The notes beneath the pieces are model-generated. The model did no database searches. It was not told the DNA's origin and saw only the letters and a program-made list of their open reading frames with translations. Made by a program: the position numbers and the translations under genes. This document shows positions 1 through 6,025 of a stretch of 8,505 nucleotides of DNA, one piece after another; positions within the stretch are counted from its first letter, which is position 1; every line of letters begins with the position of its first letter. Source of the DNA: DASTQL01 sp035761805 (lineage in GTDB: Bacteria; Actinomycetota; Actinomycetes; Jiangellales; Jiangellaceae); NCBI GenBank assembly GCA_035761805.1, contig DASTQL010000105.1, forward strand, positions 1-8,505. The letters run 5' to 3'.

Positions 1-295
1 GCTGCCGCTCACCGGCCGCGGCGTCGTGCACCGCGTCATCACCGACCTCGCGGTCGTGGACATCGAGACCGATGCAGCCGGTGGGCACCTGGTGCTGCGC
101 GAGCTCGCCCCGGGGGTCACCGTCGAGGAGGTGCGCGAGCGGACCGGACCGGAGCTGGGCGTGCCGGCGAGCCCGCCGCCGACGGCCGTCGGACCCCCGA
201 GACCGGCACCGGGTCAGAGCAGCGCGTCCATGTCGGTCCACCCGGGCCCCACGGCTCGCCGGGGCAGCCAGCCGCCCGAGCCGTTGCCCGGGTAG
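1..295 (+). CDS. 3-oxoacid (or 3-oxoadipate) CoA-transferase subunit B, 3' end
   Basis: This is a partial gene whose 5' part lies before the window; codons are in frame from position 2. The visible protein opens with LPLTGRGVVHRVITDLAVVD and continues with RELAPGVTVEEVRERTG. This is the typical C-terminal end of subunit B of class I CoA-transferases, which move CoA from succinyl-CoA to a 3-oxoacid in the cytoplasm. The fragment cannot separate succinyl-CoA:acetoacetate (ScoB-like) from 3-oxoadipate (PcaJ/CatJ-like) enzymes. From memory, family members end shortly after the 'TGxxL' motif, near position 169 here. This frame instead stays open for about 41 more codons to a TAG at 293-295. That tail is rich in Pro, Arg, Gly and Ser and overlaps the convergent SpoIID-domain gene by 82 bases. 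It is either a genuine extension or the result of a lost stop codon. The family call is secure; the substrate and the tail are not. Confidence 0.85.
   Translation, partial: LPLTGRGVVHRVITDLAVVDIETDAAGGHLVLRELAPGVTVEEVRERTGPELGVPASPPPTAVGPPRPAPGQSSASMSVHPGPTARRGSQPPEPLPG
179..192. terminator. GC-rich perfect palindrome between convergent genes (weak terminator candidate)
   Basis: CCGACGGCCGTCGG at 179-192 is a perfect 14-base palindrome. It lies just after the expected end of the CoA-transferase domain and just beyond the stop codon of the convergent SpoIID-domain gene at 214-216. It could fold as a short stem in either transcript. No T-run follows on either strand and the stem is short, so a terminator role is only a guess from its position. 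Confidence 0.2.
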
Positions 296-957
296 AGCCA
301 GAGCGTCCCCGCGGCGTCGGTGGCGAGGACGTCTGGGTGACCGTCACCGGAGGCGTCCCCCACGCTCGTCACTCGACGCATGACCGTCCAGCCGACACCG
401 ACTTGTCGCCGTGGCAGGAATCCGCCCGACCCGCTCCCCCGGTACAGCCACAGCCGCCCGTCCCGGTCGCGGGCCAGGAGGTCTCCGCGAGCATCACCGT
501 CCCAGTCCCCCACGGCCAGGACGAGGTCCATGCCCCCCCAGCCGTGGCCGACCTGGCGACGTGGGAGCCAGCCGCCGGCGCCGTCGCCCGGGTAGAGGAA
601 CAGGCGTCCTCCGCCGTCGACGGCGAGCACGTCCGGGCGCCCGTCCGCGTCCCAGCTGCCTGCACCGACGATCTCGCGCATCACGTTCCAGCCGTGGCCG
701 ACCTGACGCGACGGCCGGAAGCCGCCGCGGCCGTCGCCCGGGTAGAGCCAGAGCGTGCCGTCGGTTCGTACGGCGAGGACGTCTCCCGCAACGTCGCCGT
801 CGAGGTCACCGCCACGGAGGATCCGCAGGCCGGACCAGCGGACACCGGCCCTGAACCGCGACGAGAACCCCCCCGTTCCGTTGCCGACGGAGGCCCAGAG
901 GTCCCCCCGCACGTCCCGGGCCAGGAGGTCCGACCGGCCGTCCCCCTGCCAGTCCCC
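214..957 (-). repeat. Five tandem ~150-bp coding repeats (FG-GAP/VCBS-like) in the SpoIID protein
   Basis: In the protein, units begin at residues 428, 477, 527, 577 and 627 and are 49, 50, 50, 50 and 48 residues long. The consensus reads roughly G-D-W-D-G-D-G-R-P-D-L-L-A-D, then G-x-L-W-L-Y-P-G-N-G-x-G-G-F, then P-R-R-Q-V-G-x-G-W-x-x-M. The DxDxDGxxD stretch looks like a calcium-binding loop. The DNA also repeats: the 20 bases cccgggtagagccagagcgt (plus strand) occur at 287-306 and again at 737-756, exactly 450 bases (three units) apart. Unit 1 is the most divergent, with ASVGNG in place of LYPGNG. Confidence 0.9.
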
Positions 958-2238
958 GGCCCGCCGCACCGTGTTGGTGGGTGTCCACCAGGTGCTCCTG
1001 AGCCCCAGGGCGCGGCGGAACTGCTCCGGTGCCACCGTCACCGAGCCGGCCGTGCCACGGACGACGACGTTGCCCGTCCGACCGCCCCACCGACCGCGAC
1101 CGTCACGCTCTGGGACCAGGACCGCGGTGACGGCCCCCACCGTCGGCCACCGGGCTCGCATCGTCGCCGCGGAGACGGTGGTGCGCCACGCGTGGGCGGT
1201 GCCGGCGACGATGCCGTCGTACGGGTCCTCCTTCGCGACGAGGTAGGGCCGGGCGCCGGCGACGGTCCAGCCACCGTTGGCGGCACTGAACTGCGTGAAC
1301 GCCGGAGCGCCCGCATGGTGCCTGACCTGGTGCGCGGTCGCCGTGACCGCCTGGTCCGTTGCGGGTGCCTCGTACCTCGCCAGCAGGGAGCCGTCCGGCC
1401 GGTACGCGGCGGTACCGCGGAAGACCTGGCACGCCGTGTCGTCGCAGGTGTCGTACGCAGCCGACGGCCCGGCGGCCCTGCGCTCGTACGAGGCGTACGT
1501 CCGCGCCGCCACGGCCTGCGCACGCAGCGCCGCCGGCGGCCAGCTCGAGGGCATCTCGGCGGGGACGACGCTGCGCAGGTAGTCCTCCATGGGTAGGACG
1601 ACCACGCTGCGGAGCCCGGGGGACGCGCCGGCTGCCACAGCGCGGATCCCGCCCCGGTACTCCCGACGGGTACCGTCGGGCAGGACGAGCCGGACCAGCC
1701 CCCCGCTCCGAGTGAAGGTCACCGGCGACGCGGACCGTCCGGTCCCCGTGAGGTCGTACGGCCGCCACCGCCCGAGGGCGTCGAGGTACTGCACGAGCAG
1801 ACCCGCCGCGTCCCGTCGGACCCGCCAGCCACGGAGCGTTCCCGCCGGGTCCGAGGTCGGCAGCGTCCTACTGACCCCACCCGTCGACGCCCGCAGGCCG
1901 GACGCGGCGTCGACGCGGGTCTCCGAGTCGCTGTCCGCCTTGATCCACACCCTGATCGGAGCGCCCGCCTGGACGGCCCGCTCGGTGCCCGGGTAGTAGA
2001 AGTCGAGGACGGCCTGGTGGTCCAGGCCGCGAGTCGCCGCACCGTGCGCCCCCCACTGCGACAACCCGCGCCCGTGCCCGTACCCCTGACCCGCCAGCAC
2101 GAAGGAGCCCGAGACGGGGATGGGCCACACCTCCGCGGCCCGGACCCCGGCGGTCACCGGCGGGGTCGACGTCGCGACCAGGGCGACGGTCCCGACGCCC
2201 GCCACCAGCAGGCGCCCCGCCCGCCTGGTGGCTCTCAC
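214..2238 (-). CDS. Secreted SpoIID/LytB-domain protein with C-terminal FG-GAP/VCBS-like repeats
   Basis: This is a 674-residue secreted protein. The chosen start is the GTG at 2238, which overlaps the amidase stop as GTGA. GGGGAG lies 7 bases upstream, and translation from it gives a signal peptide with an Arg-rich start (MRATRRAGRLL), a hydrophobic core and likely cleavage near residue 34. An ATG at 2262 is in frame but poorly placed. Residues 50-83 hold GHGRGLSQWGAHGAA and a YYPGT motif, typical of actinobacterial SpoIID proteins. Residues 217-245 hold the core motif MEDYLRSVVPAEMP followed by AAALRAQAVAARTYA-like sequence (here AALRAQAVAARTYA). Glu228 matches the essential Glu of Bacillus SpoIID, a lytic transglycosylase of peptide-free glycan strands. 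A Cys pair lies at 265 and 270, and TQFSAANGGWT follows near 315-325. Residues 428-674 are five repeats of 48-50 residues with DxDxDGxxD-like loops. No wall-anchor motif is seen. Activity is inferred; many such proteins are called amidase enhancers or are uncharacterised. SpoIID domains also occur in non-sporulating bacteria. Confidence 0.9.
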   Translation of the reverse strand: MRATRRAGRLLVAGVGTVALVATSTPPVTAGVRAAEVWPIPVSGSFVLAGQGYGHGRGLSQWGAHGAATRGLDHQAVLDFYYPGTERAVQAGAPIRVWIKADSDSETRVDAASGLRASTGGVSRTLPTSDPAGTLRGWRVRRDAAGLLVQYLDALGRWRPYDLTGTGRSASPVTFTRSGGLVRLVLPDGTRREYRGGIRAVAAGASPGLRSVVVLPMEDYLRSVVPAEMPSSWPPAALRAQAVAARTYASYERRAAGPSAAYDTCDDTACQVFRGTAAYRPDGSLLARYEAPATDQAVTATAHQVRHHAGAPAFTQFSAANGGWTVAGARPYLVAKEDPYDGIVAGTAHAWRTTVSAATMRARWPTVGAVTAVLVPERDGRGRWGGRTGNVVVRGTAGSVTVAPEQFRRALGLRSTWWTPTNTVRRAGDWQGDGRSDLLARDVRGDLWASVGNGTGGFSSRFRAGVRWSGLRILRGGDLDGDVAGDVLAVRTDGTLWLYPGDGRGGFRPSRQVGHGWNVMREIVGAGSWDADGRPDVLAVDGGGRLFLYPGDGAGGWLPRRQVGHGWGGMDLVLAVGDWDGDARGDLLARDRDGRLWLYRGSGSGGFLPRRQVGVGWTVMRRVTSVGDASGDGHPDVLATDAAGTLWLYPGNGSGGWLPRRAVGPGWTDMDALL

Positions 2239-3737
2239 CCCAGGGCTCCCCACGACGCCCATTCGGGGCCGACGGCGACCCGCGGTCGGAAGCCCCCGAT
2301 GCCGTCACCGGGGTACAGCCACAACGCGCCGGACGCCCGCTCCCGGGCGACGAGGTCGCGCCGGCCGTCGCCGTCGGCGTCGCCGACACCGACGACGAGG
2401 TCCATGGTCTGCCAGCCCTTCCCGACCCTCCGGGGGGGCAGGAGGCCTCCCGGGCCGTTGCCGGCGAACAGGTACAGCGCGCCCGTGGATGCCTCGCGCG
2501 CCAGCAGGTCCGGGGCACCGTCGGCGTCCCACCTGCCCACGCCGACGAGGAGGTCGAACCGGCCGAGGCCGGCCCCGATCTTCCGCCGGGCCAGGAAGCC
2601 ACCCGAGCCGTTCGCGCGGTACTGCCACACGCTGCCGGAGGACCGCTCCAGGGCCATCAGGTCCGGGCGCCCGTCACCGTCCCAGTCACCGCCCGCCGCC
2701 AGGGAGGACATCCCGCCCCACCCGGCGCCGATGGCAGATGCCGCCTGGAAGGTGCCGTCGCCCCGGCCGCGCCAGAGGTTCAGCGCCCCGTTGACCGCGC
2801 GGCCGACCACGTCGACCCGTCCGTCACCGGACCAGTCGCCGACGATGACGACGGCGTCCATGCGCCCGCCGGGCGGGGCGGCCACGTGCCCCGGGACGAA
2901 GCGACGACCGCCGCTGCCCGGGTGCAGGATCAGCCGTCCGTCGGCGCCGGAGCGCGCGAGCAGGTCGGCCCCACCCTTGCCGTCCCAGTTCCCGACGGCG
3001 GCCACGGCGTCCACCTCGCGCCATCCCGACCGCACCCGCACTCGAGTGGCGAAGGACCCGCTCGACGTCCGCGGGTACAGCCACACGTCCCCAGCGCGGT
3101 CGACGGCGAGCAGGTCCGGTCGCTTGTCGCCGTCCCAGTCACCGGGCCCCACCACCGAGCGCATGCCACCCCAGCCGGAACCGATCTGGCGTCGGGGCAG
3201 CGCGCCCCCGACCCCGTTGCCCGGGTAGAGCCACAGGACCCCGGTCGCCGCCTCCCGGGCGACGAGGTCCGGCCTCCCGTCGCGATCCCAGTCGCCCACG
3301 GACACGAGCAGGTCCATGACGCCCCAACCGGAACCGATCTGCCGGCGGGCGAGGAAGCCTCCCCTGCCGTTGCCGGAGTAGAGCCAGAGCCGGTGTGCCC
3401 CGTCGACGGCCAGGAGGTCGCGGCGGCCGTCCCCGTCCCAGTCCCCGATCCCCACCACGTGACGCATCGAGGTCCACTTGGTGCCGACCTGCCGCCGTGG
3501 CTGCCAGCCTCCGGTCCCGTTCCCCGGGTAGAGCCAGAGGAGTCCGGTGGCACGCTCGACCGCCAGCAGGTCGGGGTGGGGGTCGCCGTCCCAGCGGCCT
3601 GCTCCGACGGGATCGAACCCGGACCAGCCGCGGCCCACCGCGCCCGGAGCCAGGAACCCACGGCCGCCGTCGCCCTGGGAGAGCAGCAGTCGGTCACGCG
3701 TCCCGCCCAGACCGGCGAGGTCCGGGGCGCCGTTCGG
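2235..3737 (-). repeat. Nine clear plus one degenerate ~150-bp coding repeats in the amidase
   Basis: Clear units begin at residues 454, 505, 555, 606, 656, 707, 757, 808 and 859, with lengths of 49-51 residues. A worn unit precedes them at about 405-453; it keeps PDL, a GDGGRGF and a GRGW but lacks the DWDGDG loop. The consensus equals that of the SpoIID protein: GDWDGDGRPDLLAVD, LWLYPGNGxGG, RRQIGSGW and a final M-D-L-V. Units starting at 606, 656 and 707 are the most divergent; the one at 656 has lost the full acidic loop and the LYPGNG motif. The final unit ends GPEWASWGALG, the same repeat phase at which the SpoIID protein ends (GPGWTDMDALL). Confidence 0.9.
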
Positions 3738-4958
3738 CGCCGCCACGCGCTGCGGGTCGCGGGCGGAGAAGCTGCCCTGGTGGGCCTTCGCCAGGCTGCG
3801 GATGGTCCCCAGCCGGTCGTAGAGCCGCTGACCCGGACACTCCGTGGACCCGGCGTCTCGGTGACCGGAGACGGTGCGGAAGGCCGTGCCGCCGAGCCGC
3901 GTCGTGACCGTCGGGTCGACCCCGTGAAGGGCCAGCTTCCAGCCGAAGAGCCGGCCGTAGGCGTCGATCACGGCGTCCGACGGGGTCGTGGACGTGAAGT
4001 CCCCGATCGCCGACATGGCGAAGGCCTCGCCGTTGTACCCCGACGTGTGGGCGCCGATCACGGGCCGGTCGACGCCGCCGTACCTGCCCTCCCAGATCCG
4101 GCCGAACCTGTCGACGAGGAAGTTGTACCCGATGTCCTTCCAGCCCCGGCTCTTCACGTGGTAGGCGTAGATCCCGCGGATGATCGCCGGCACCTGGTCA
4201 GCGGTGTAGGAGTTGGAGCTCACCGTGTGGTGGACGAAGCCCGCCCGGACCCTTCCGTAGGACGGCGCTCCCCGGATCGACTCGTCGGCCCCCCACTGCT
4301 GCCGGGTGAGGACGGCCGGGCGGGCGGGCGCGGCGTCCGCCGTCCCGGGTGCCGCTGTCCCGACGGCGGCGTCGGCCGCGGACTCGCCCGCGTCGACGAC
4401 TTCCAGCCGGAGGCCGTCGACCTCGCCGCCTTCCTCGCCGGACACCCGCACCTGGACGTCGACCTCGTCCTCGGACACGACCACGGGGTCGCTGCCGGGG
4501 CGTGCCCCCACGTCTTCGGCCGCCCCCGGGTCAGGCCCGTGCTCGGCGGAGAGGGGGAGCGGCGTCCACGGCGTCCACACGGCCCCTTCCCTGAGGCGGA
4601 TCGCGACCTCGGCCGGCGAGGCACCAGGGTCCCAGGTGACGCCGAGCACGGCGACGTCGGGCACCTCGAGTGCCGCGGTGATGGCCACGACGGGGTCTCC
4701 CGGCGCCGCCGTCGGTGCCGGCGTCCCCGTCCGCTCGGGTCCTGCGGCGTCGGTCGGGCCGGCTGCCAGGTCCCGGGTGTCCGCCGGGTCGTGGGCGCCG
4801 GCCTCCCGCCGACCCGACGGGTCCAACCCGTCGAGCGGGGCCGAGGTCAGGTCGGGGGGCACGGGACGGGGCGTGGGGGTCGGGACCGCCGCCACCGGCA
4901 CCAGCACGACGGCCGCCGGGAGCACGGCGCCGGCGAGGACCAGCCGCACCATTCGCAT
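2235..4958 (-). CDS. Secreted PGRP-family N-acetylmuramoyl-L-alanine amidase with C-terminal FG-GAP/VCBS-like repeats
   Basis: This 907-residue secreted protein likely cuts the amide bond between N-acetylmuramic acid and the L-Ala of the stem peptide. The ATG at 4958 follows AGGGGGGA by 6 bases and begins a signal peptide (MRMVRLVLAG, hydrophobic core, likely cleavage after VAA near residue 24). A Pro/Ala-rich linker runs to about residue 90. Residues 95-190 form a beta-rich region with VLGVTWDPG and WTPWTPL motifs, often found before the catalytic domain in actinobacterial PGRP amidases. Residues 215-392 are the PGRP/amidase-2 domain: RQQWGADESIRG, FVHHTVS, GYNFLVD, IGAHTSGYNGEAF and SGHRDAGSTECPG. 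Predicted zinc ligands are His243, His366 and Cys374, and Tyr278 matches the catalytic Tyr of T7-lysozyme-like amidases, so it should be active. Residues 405-907 are ten repeat units. The gene is first of a coupled pair with the SpoIID-domain gene. No anchor motif is visible, so wall retention probably depends on the repeats. Confidence 0.93.
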   Translation of the reverse strand: MRMVRLVLAGAVLPAAVVLVPVAAVPTPTPRPVPPDLTSAPLDGLDPSGRREAGAHDPADTRDLAAGPTDAAGPERTGTPAPTAAPGDPVVAITAALEVPDVAVLGVTWDPGASPAEVAIRLREGAVWTPWTPLPLSAEHGPDPGAAEDVGARPGSDPVVVSEDEVDVQVRVSGEEGGEVDGLRLEVVDAGESAADAAVGTAAPGTADAAPARPAVLTRQQWGADESIRGAPSYGRVRAGFVHHTVSSNSYTADQVPAIIRGIYAYHVKSRGWKDIGYNFLVDRFGRIWEGRYGGVDRPVIGAHTSGYNGEAFAMSAIGDFTSTTPSDAVIDAYGRLFGWKLALHGVDPTVTTRLGGTAFRTVSGHRDAGSTECPGQRLYDRLGTIRSLAKAHQGSFSARDPQRVAAPNGAPDLAGLGGTRDRLLLSQGDGGRGFLAPGAVGRGWSGFDPVGAGRWDGDPHPDLLAVERATGLLWLYPGNGTGGWQPRRQVGTKWTSMRHVVGIGDWDGDGRRDLLAVDGAHRLWLYSGNGRGGFLARRQIGSGWGVMDLLVSVGDWDRDGRPDLVAREAATGVLWLYPGNGVGGALPRRQIGSGWGGMRSVVGPGDWDGDKRPDLLAVDRAGDVWLYPRTSSGSFATRVRVRSGWREVDAVAAVGNWDGKGGADLLARSGADGRLILHPGSGGRRFVPGHVAAPPGGRMDAVVIVGDWSGDGRVDVVGRAVNGALNLWRGRGDGTFQAASAIGAGWGGMSSLAAGGDWDGDGRPDLMALERSSGSVWQYRANGSGGFLARRKIGAGLGRFDLLVGVGRWDADGAPDLLAREASTGALYLFAGNGPGGLLPPRRVGKGWQTMDLVVGVGDADGDGRRDLVARERASGALWLYPGDGIGGFRPRVAVGPEWASWGALG
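2239..2251 (-). promoter_or_regulatory. Ribosome binding site deciding the SpoIID-domain start
   Basis: On the minus strand GGGGAG (2246-2251) sits 7 bases before the GTG at 2236-2238. The GTG overlaps the amidase TGA as GTGA, the classic arrangement for coupled translation. The site lies inside the last codons of the amidase gene. It favours the GTG over the ATG at 2262, which has no comparable upstream purine run. Confidence 0.75.
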
Positions 4959-4972
4959 GGCGCATCCCCCCT
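4959..4972 (-). promoter_or_regulatory. Strong ribosome binding site of the amidase gene
   Basis: On the minus strand AGGGGGGA (4965-4972) lies 6 bases before the ATG at 4956-4958. This supports that start over the long upstream in-frame extension, which would run back into the dehydrogenase gene. A second in-frame ATG lies two codons on, at 4952, but is spaced less well. Confidence 0.75.
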
Positions 4973-4977
4973 GGGTC

Positions 4978-5001
4978 AACGGGCCGCTCGGCCGGCCCGT
5001 T
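4978..5001. promoter_or_regulatory. Inverted repeat (8-bp arms, 8-base loop) upstream of the amidase gene
   Basis: AACGGGCC at 4978-4985 and GGCCCGTT at 4994-5001 are perfect complements around an 8-base spacer. The structure starts 17 bases after the dehydrogenase stop and overlaps the predicted -10 box and start site of the amidase promoter. It could be an operator, a terminator of the sugar operon, or an attenuating leader hairpin. The minus strand continues GACCCAGG with no T-run, so a standard intrinsic terminator is not supported. Confidence 0.45.
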
Positions 5002-5026
5002 ATACCACAGGAGTAACTCAGGTCAC
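4999..5026 (-). promoter_or_regulatory. Candidate sigma-70-type promoter for the amidase-SpoIID pair
   Basis: On the minus strand TATAAC (4999-5004) resembles a -10 box. A GTGACC 16 bases upstream (5021-5026) shares TGAC with the -35 consensus. The TATAAC is an AT-rich island in very GC-rich DNA, which adds weight. It would start transcription near 4992, leaving a leader of about 30 bases. The -35 lies in the last codons of the dehydrogenase. Prediction by eye only. Confidence 0.4.
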
Positions 5027-6025
5027 ATGCGCCACATCCTTGACAGCGACCGTCACCCCGTCGCGAGCCGAGGCCAGGCAGGCCTCGGCCACCGCCACGG
5101 TGGCCAGGCCCTGGCGCATGGTGACGACGTCGGCGTCCTTGCCGAGCACGGCATGGCGGAAGGACTCGAGCTCGGTGCGCAGTGGCTCCGGCTTCGGGAT
5201 GGCGAAGCGGACCATGTCGCCCTCGGCCACCCCGCGGAACTTGGCGATCGCGTCCCACTCCATGGGGACCAGCCCGTTGGCGTAGAACGTCAGGTCCGCC
5301 GTCAGGGTGTCGGCGACGAAGGCGCCCTTGACGCCGGTGACGACCGTCACCCGCTCCTTCATCGGGGACAGCCAGTTGACCAGGTGGCTCGTCACCGTGC
5401 CGTCGGCGAGCTGGCCGACCACGGCCACCAGGTCCTCGTGCTCACGCCCGCTCTTGTGCGCCGTCCGGGCGGCGACGGAGACGAACGGTTGCCGGGTCAC
5501 CCACCCGGTCAGGTCGATGTCGTGCGTCGCGAGGTCCTTGACCACGCCGACGTCGGCGACCCGGTTCGGGAAGGGGCCCTGCCGGCGGGTCACGATCTGG
5601 TAGACCTCGCCCAGGTCGCCCGACTCCAGCCGGGAGCGCAGGCTCTGCAGTGCGGGGTTGTAGCGCTCGATGTGGCCGACGCAACCGACGAGTCCGCGCG
5701 TCTCGAACGCCTCGGCGAGCCGGGACGCCGACTCCACGTCCGGGGCGAGCGGCTTCTCGACGAGGACGTGCACGCCCGCGTCGGCGAGCCGGAGGCCCAC
5801 CTCCTCGTGCAATGCCGTGGGGACGGCGACGACGCACAGGTCGAGGCCGAGCGCGATCAGCGACTCGATGTCGGGCAGGACGCGCACCCCACCAGCGACC
5901 CCGTGCTGGTCCCCACCAGGGTCCGCCACGCCGACGAGTTCCACCCCGGCCATCGACCGCAGGACGCGTGCGTGGTTGCGGCCCATCATCCCGAGGCCGA
6001 TCAGGCCCGCCCGCAGCGCTGCCAT
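5018..6025 (-). CDS. Gfo/Idh/MocA-family sugar-nucleotide 3-dehydrogenase (WbpB/WlbA-like)
   Basis: This 335-residue cytoplasmic enzyme is predicted to oxidise C3 of UDP-GlcNAc or UDP-GlcNAcA using NAD, the step before 3-amination. The N-terminal Rossmann motif is GLIGLGMMGRNHARVL (residues 7-22), with GxGxxG at 10-15. VEKPLAPD (89-96) carries the family's EKP motif, with Lys91 as the likely catalytic lysine. GHIERYNPAL (117-126) and VVKDLATHDIDL (161-172) form the substrate-side motifs, with Asp164 and His168 in the usual catalytic positions. The GHIERYNP form is common in proteins annotated as UDP-N-acetylglucosamine 3-dehydrogenase. Whether the substrate is the neutral sugar (GnnA-type) or the uronate (WlbA-type) cannot be told from these motifs. 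The ATG at 6025 overlaps the aminotransferase stop as TGATG, and a GGGA lies 5 bases upstream. The length is normal for the family, and it is the last gene of the sugar operon. Confidence 0.88.
   Translation of the reverse strand: MAALRAGLIGLGMMGRNHARVLRSMAGVELVGVADPGGDQHGVAGGVRVLPDIESLIALGLDLCVVAVPTALHEEVGLRLADAGVHVLVEKPLAPDVESASRLAEAFETRGLVGCVGHIERYNPALQSLRSRLESGDLGEVYQIVTRRQGPFPNRVADVGVVKDLATHDIDLTGWVTRQPFVSVAARTAHKSGREHEDLVAVVGQLADGTVTSHLVNWLSPMKERVTVVTGVKGAFVADTLTADLTFYANGLVPMEWDAIAKFRGVAEGDMVRFAIPKPEPLRTELESFRHAVLGKDADVVTMRQGLATVAVAEACLASARDGVTVAVKDVAHVT

Noticed and set aside
337..1596. Long plus-strand open frame opposite the SpoIID-domain gene
   Set aside because: The protein is low-complexity Pro/Arg/Gly/Val text mirroring the real repeats, with no family motifs. 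It is the usual antisense openness of very GC-rich genes.
214..2238. SpoIID domain as evidence for endospore formation
   Set aside because: SpoIID/LytB domains are widespread in non-sporulating bacteria, including Actinomycetota, and no other sporulation gene is present.
2239..2262. ATG at 2262 as the start of the SpoIID-domain protein
   Set aside because: It adds eight residues before the Arg-rich signal start, lacks a good ribosome binding site and overlaps the amidase more. The GTG at 2238 fits better.
214..3737. Regularly spaced ~150-base repeats as a CRISPR array or satellite
   Set aside because: The period is far too long for CRISPR, there are no unique spacers, and the repeats keep a coding frame with conserved protein motifs.
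4978..5001. Inverted repeat as a standard intrinsic terminator
   Set aside because: No T-run follows the stem in the minus-strand direction, and the structure overlaps a promoter-like TATAAC. An operator or leader role is at least as likely.
4959..5258. Upstream in-frame extension of the amidase by 100 codons
   Set aside because: It would overlap the dehydrogenase gene by some 240 bases and encodes Arg/Gly-rich text. The ATG at 4958 has a strong ribosome binding site and begins a clear signal peptide.
2886..5285. 799-codon plus-strand open frame opposite the amidase gene
   Set aside because: It runs across the amidase and into the dehydrogenase gene, has no recognisable domain, and its repetitive text is the antisense of the repeat units.
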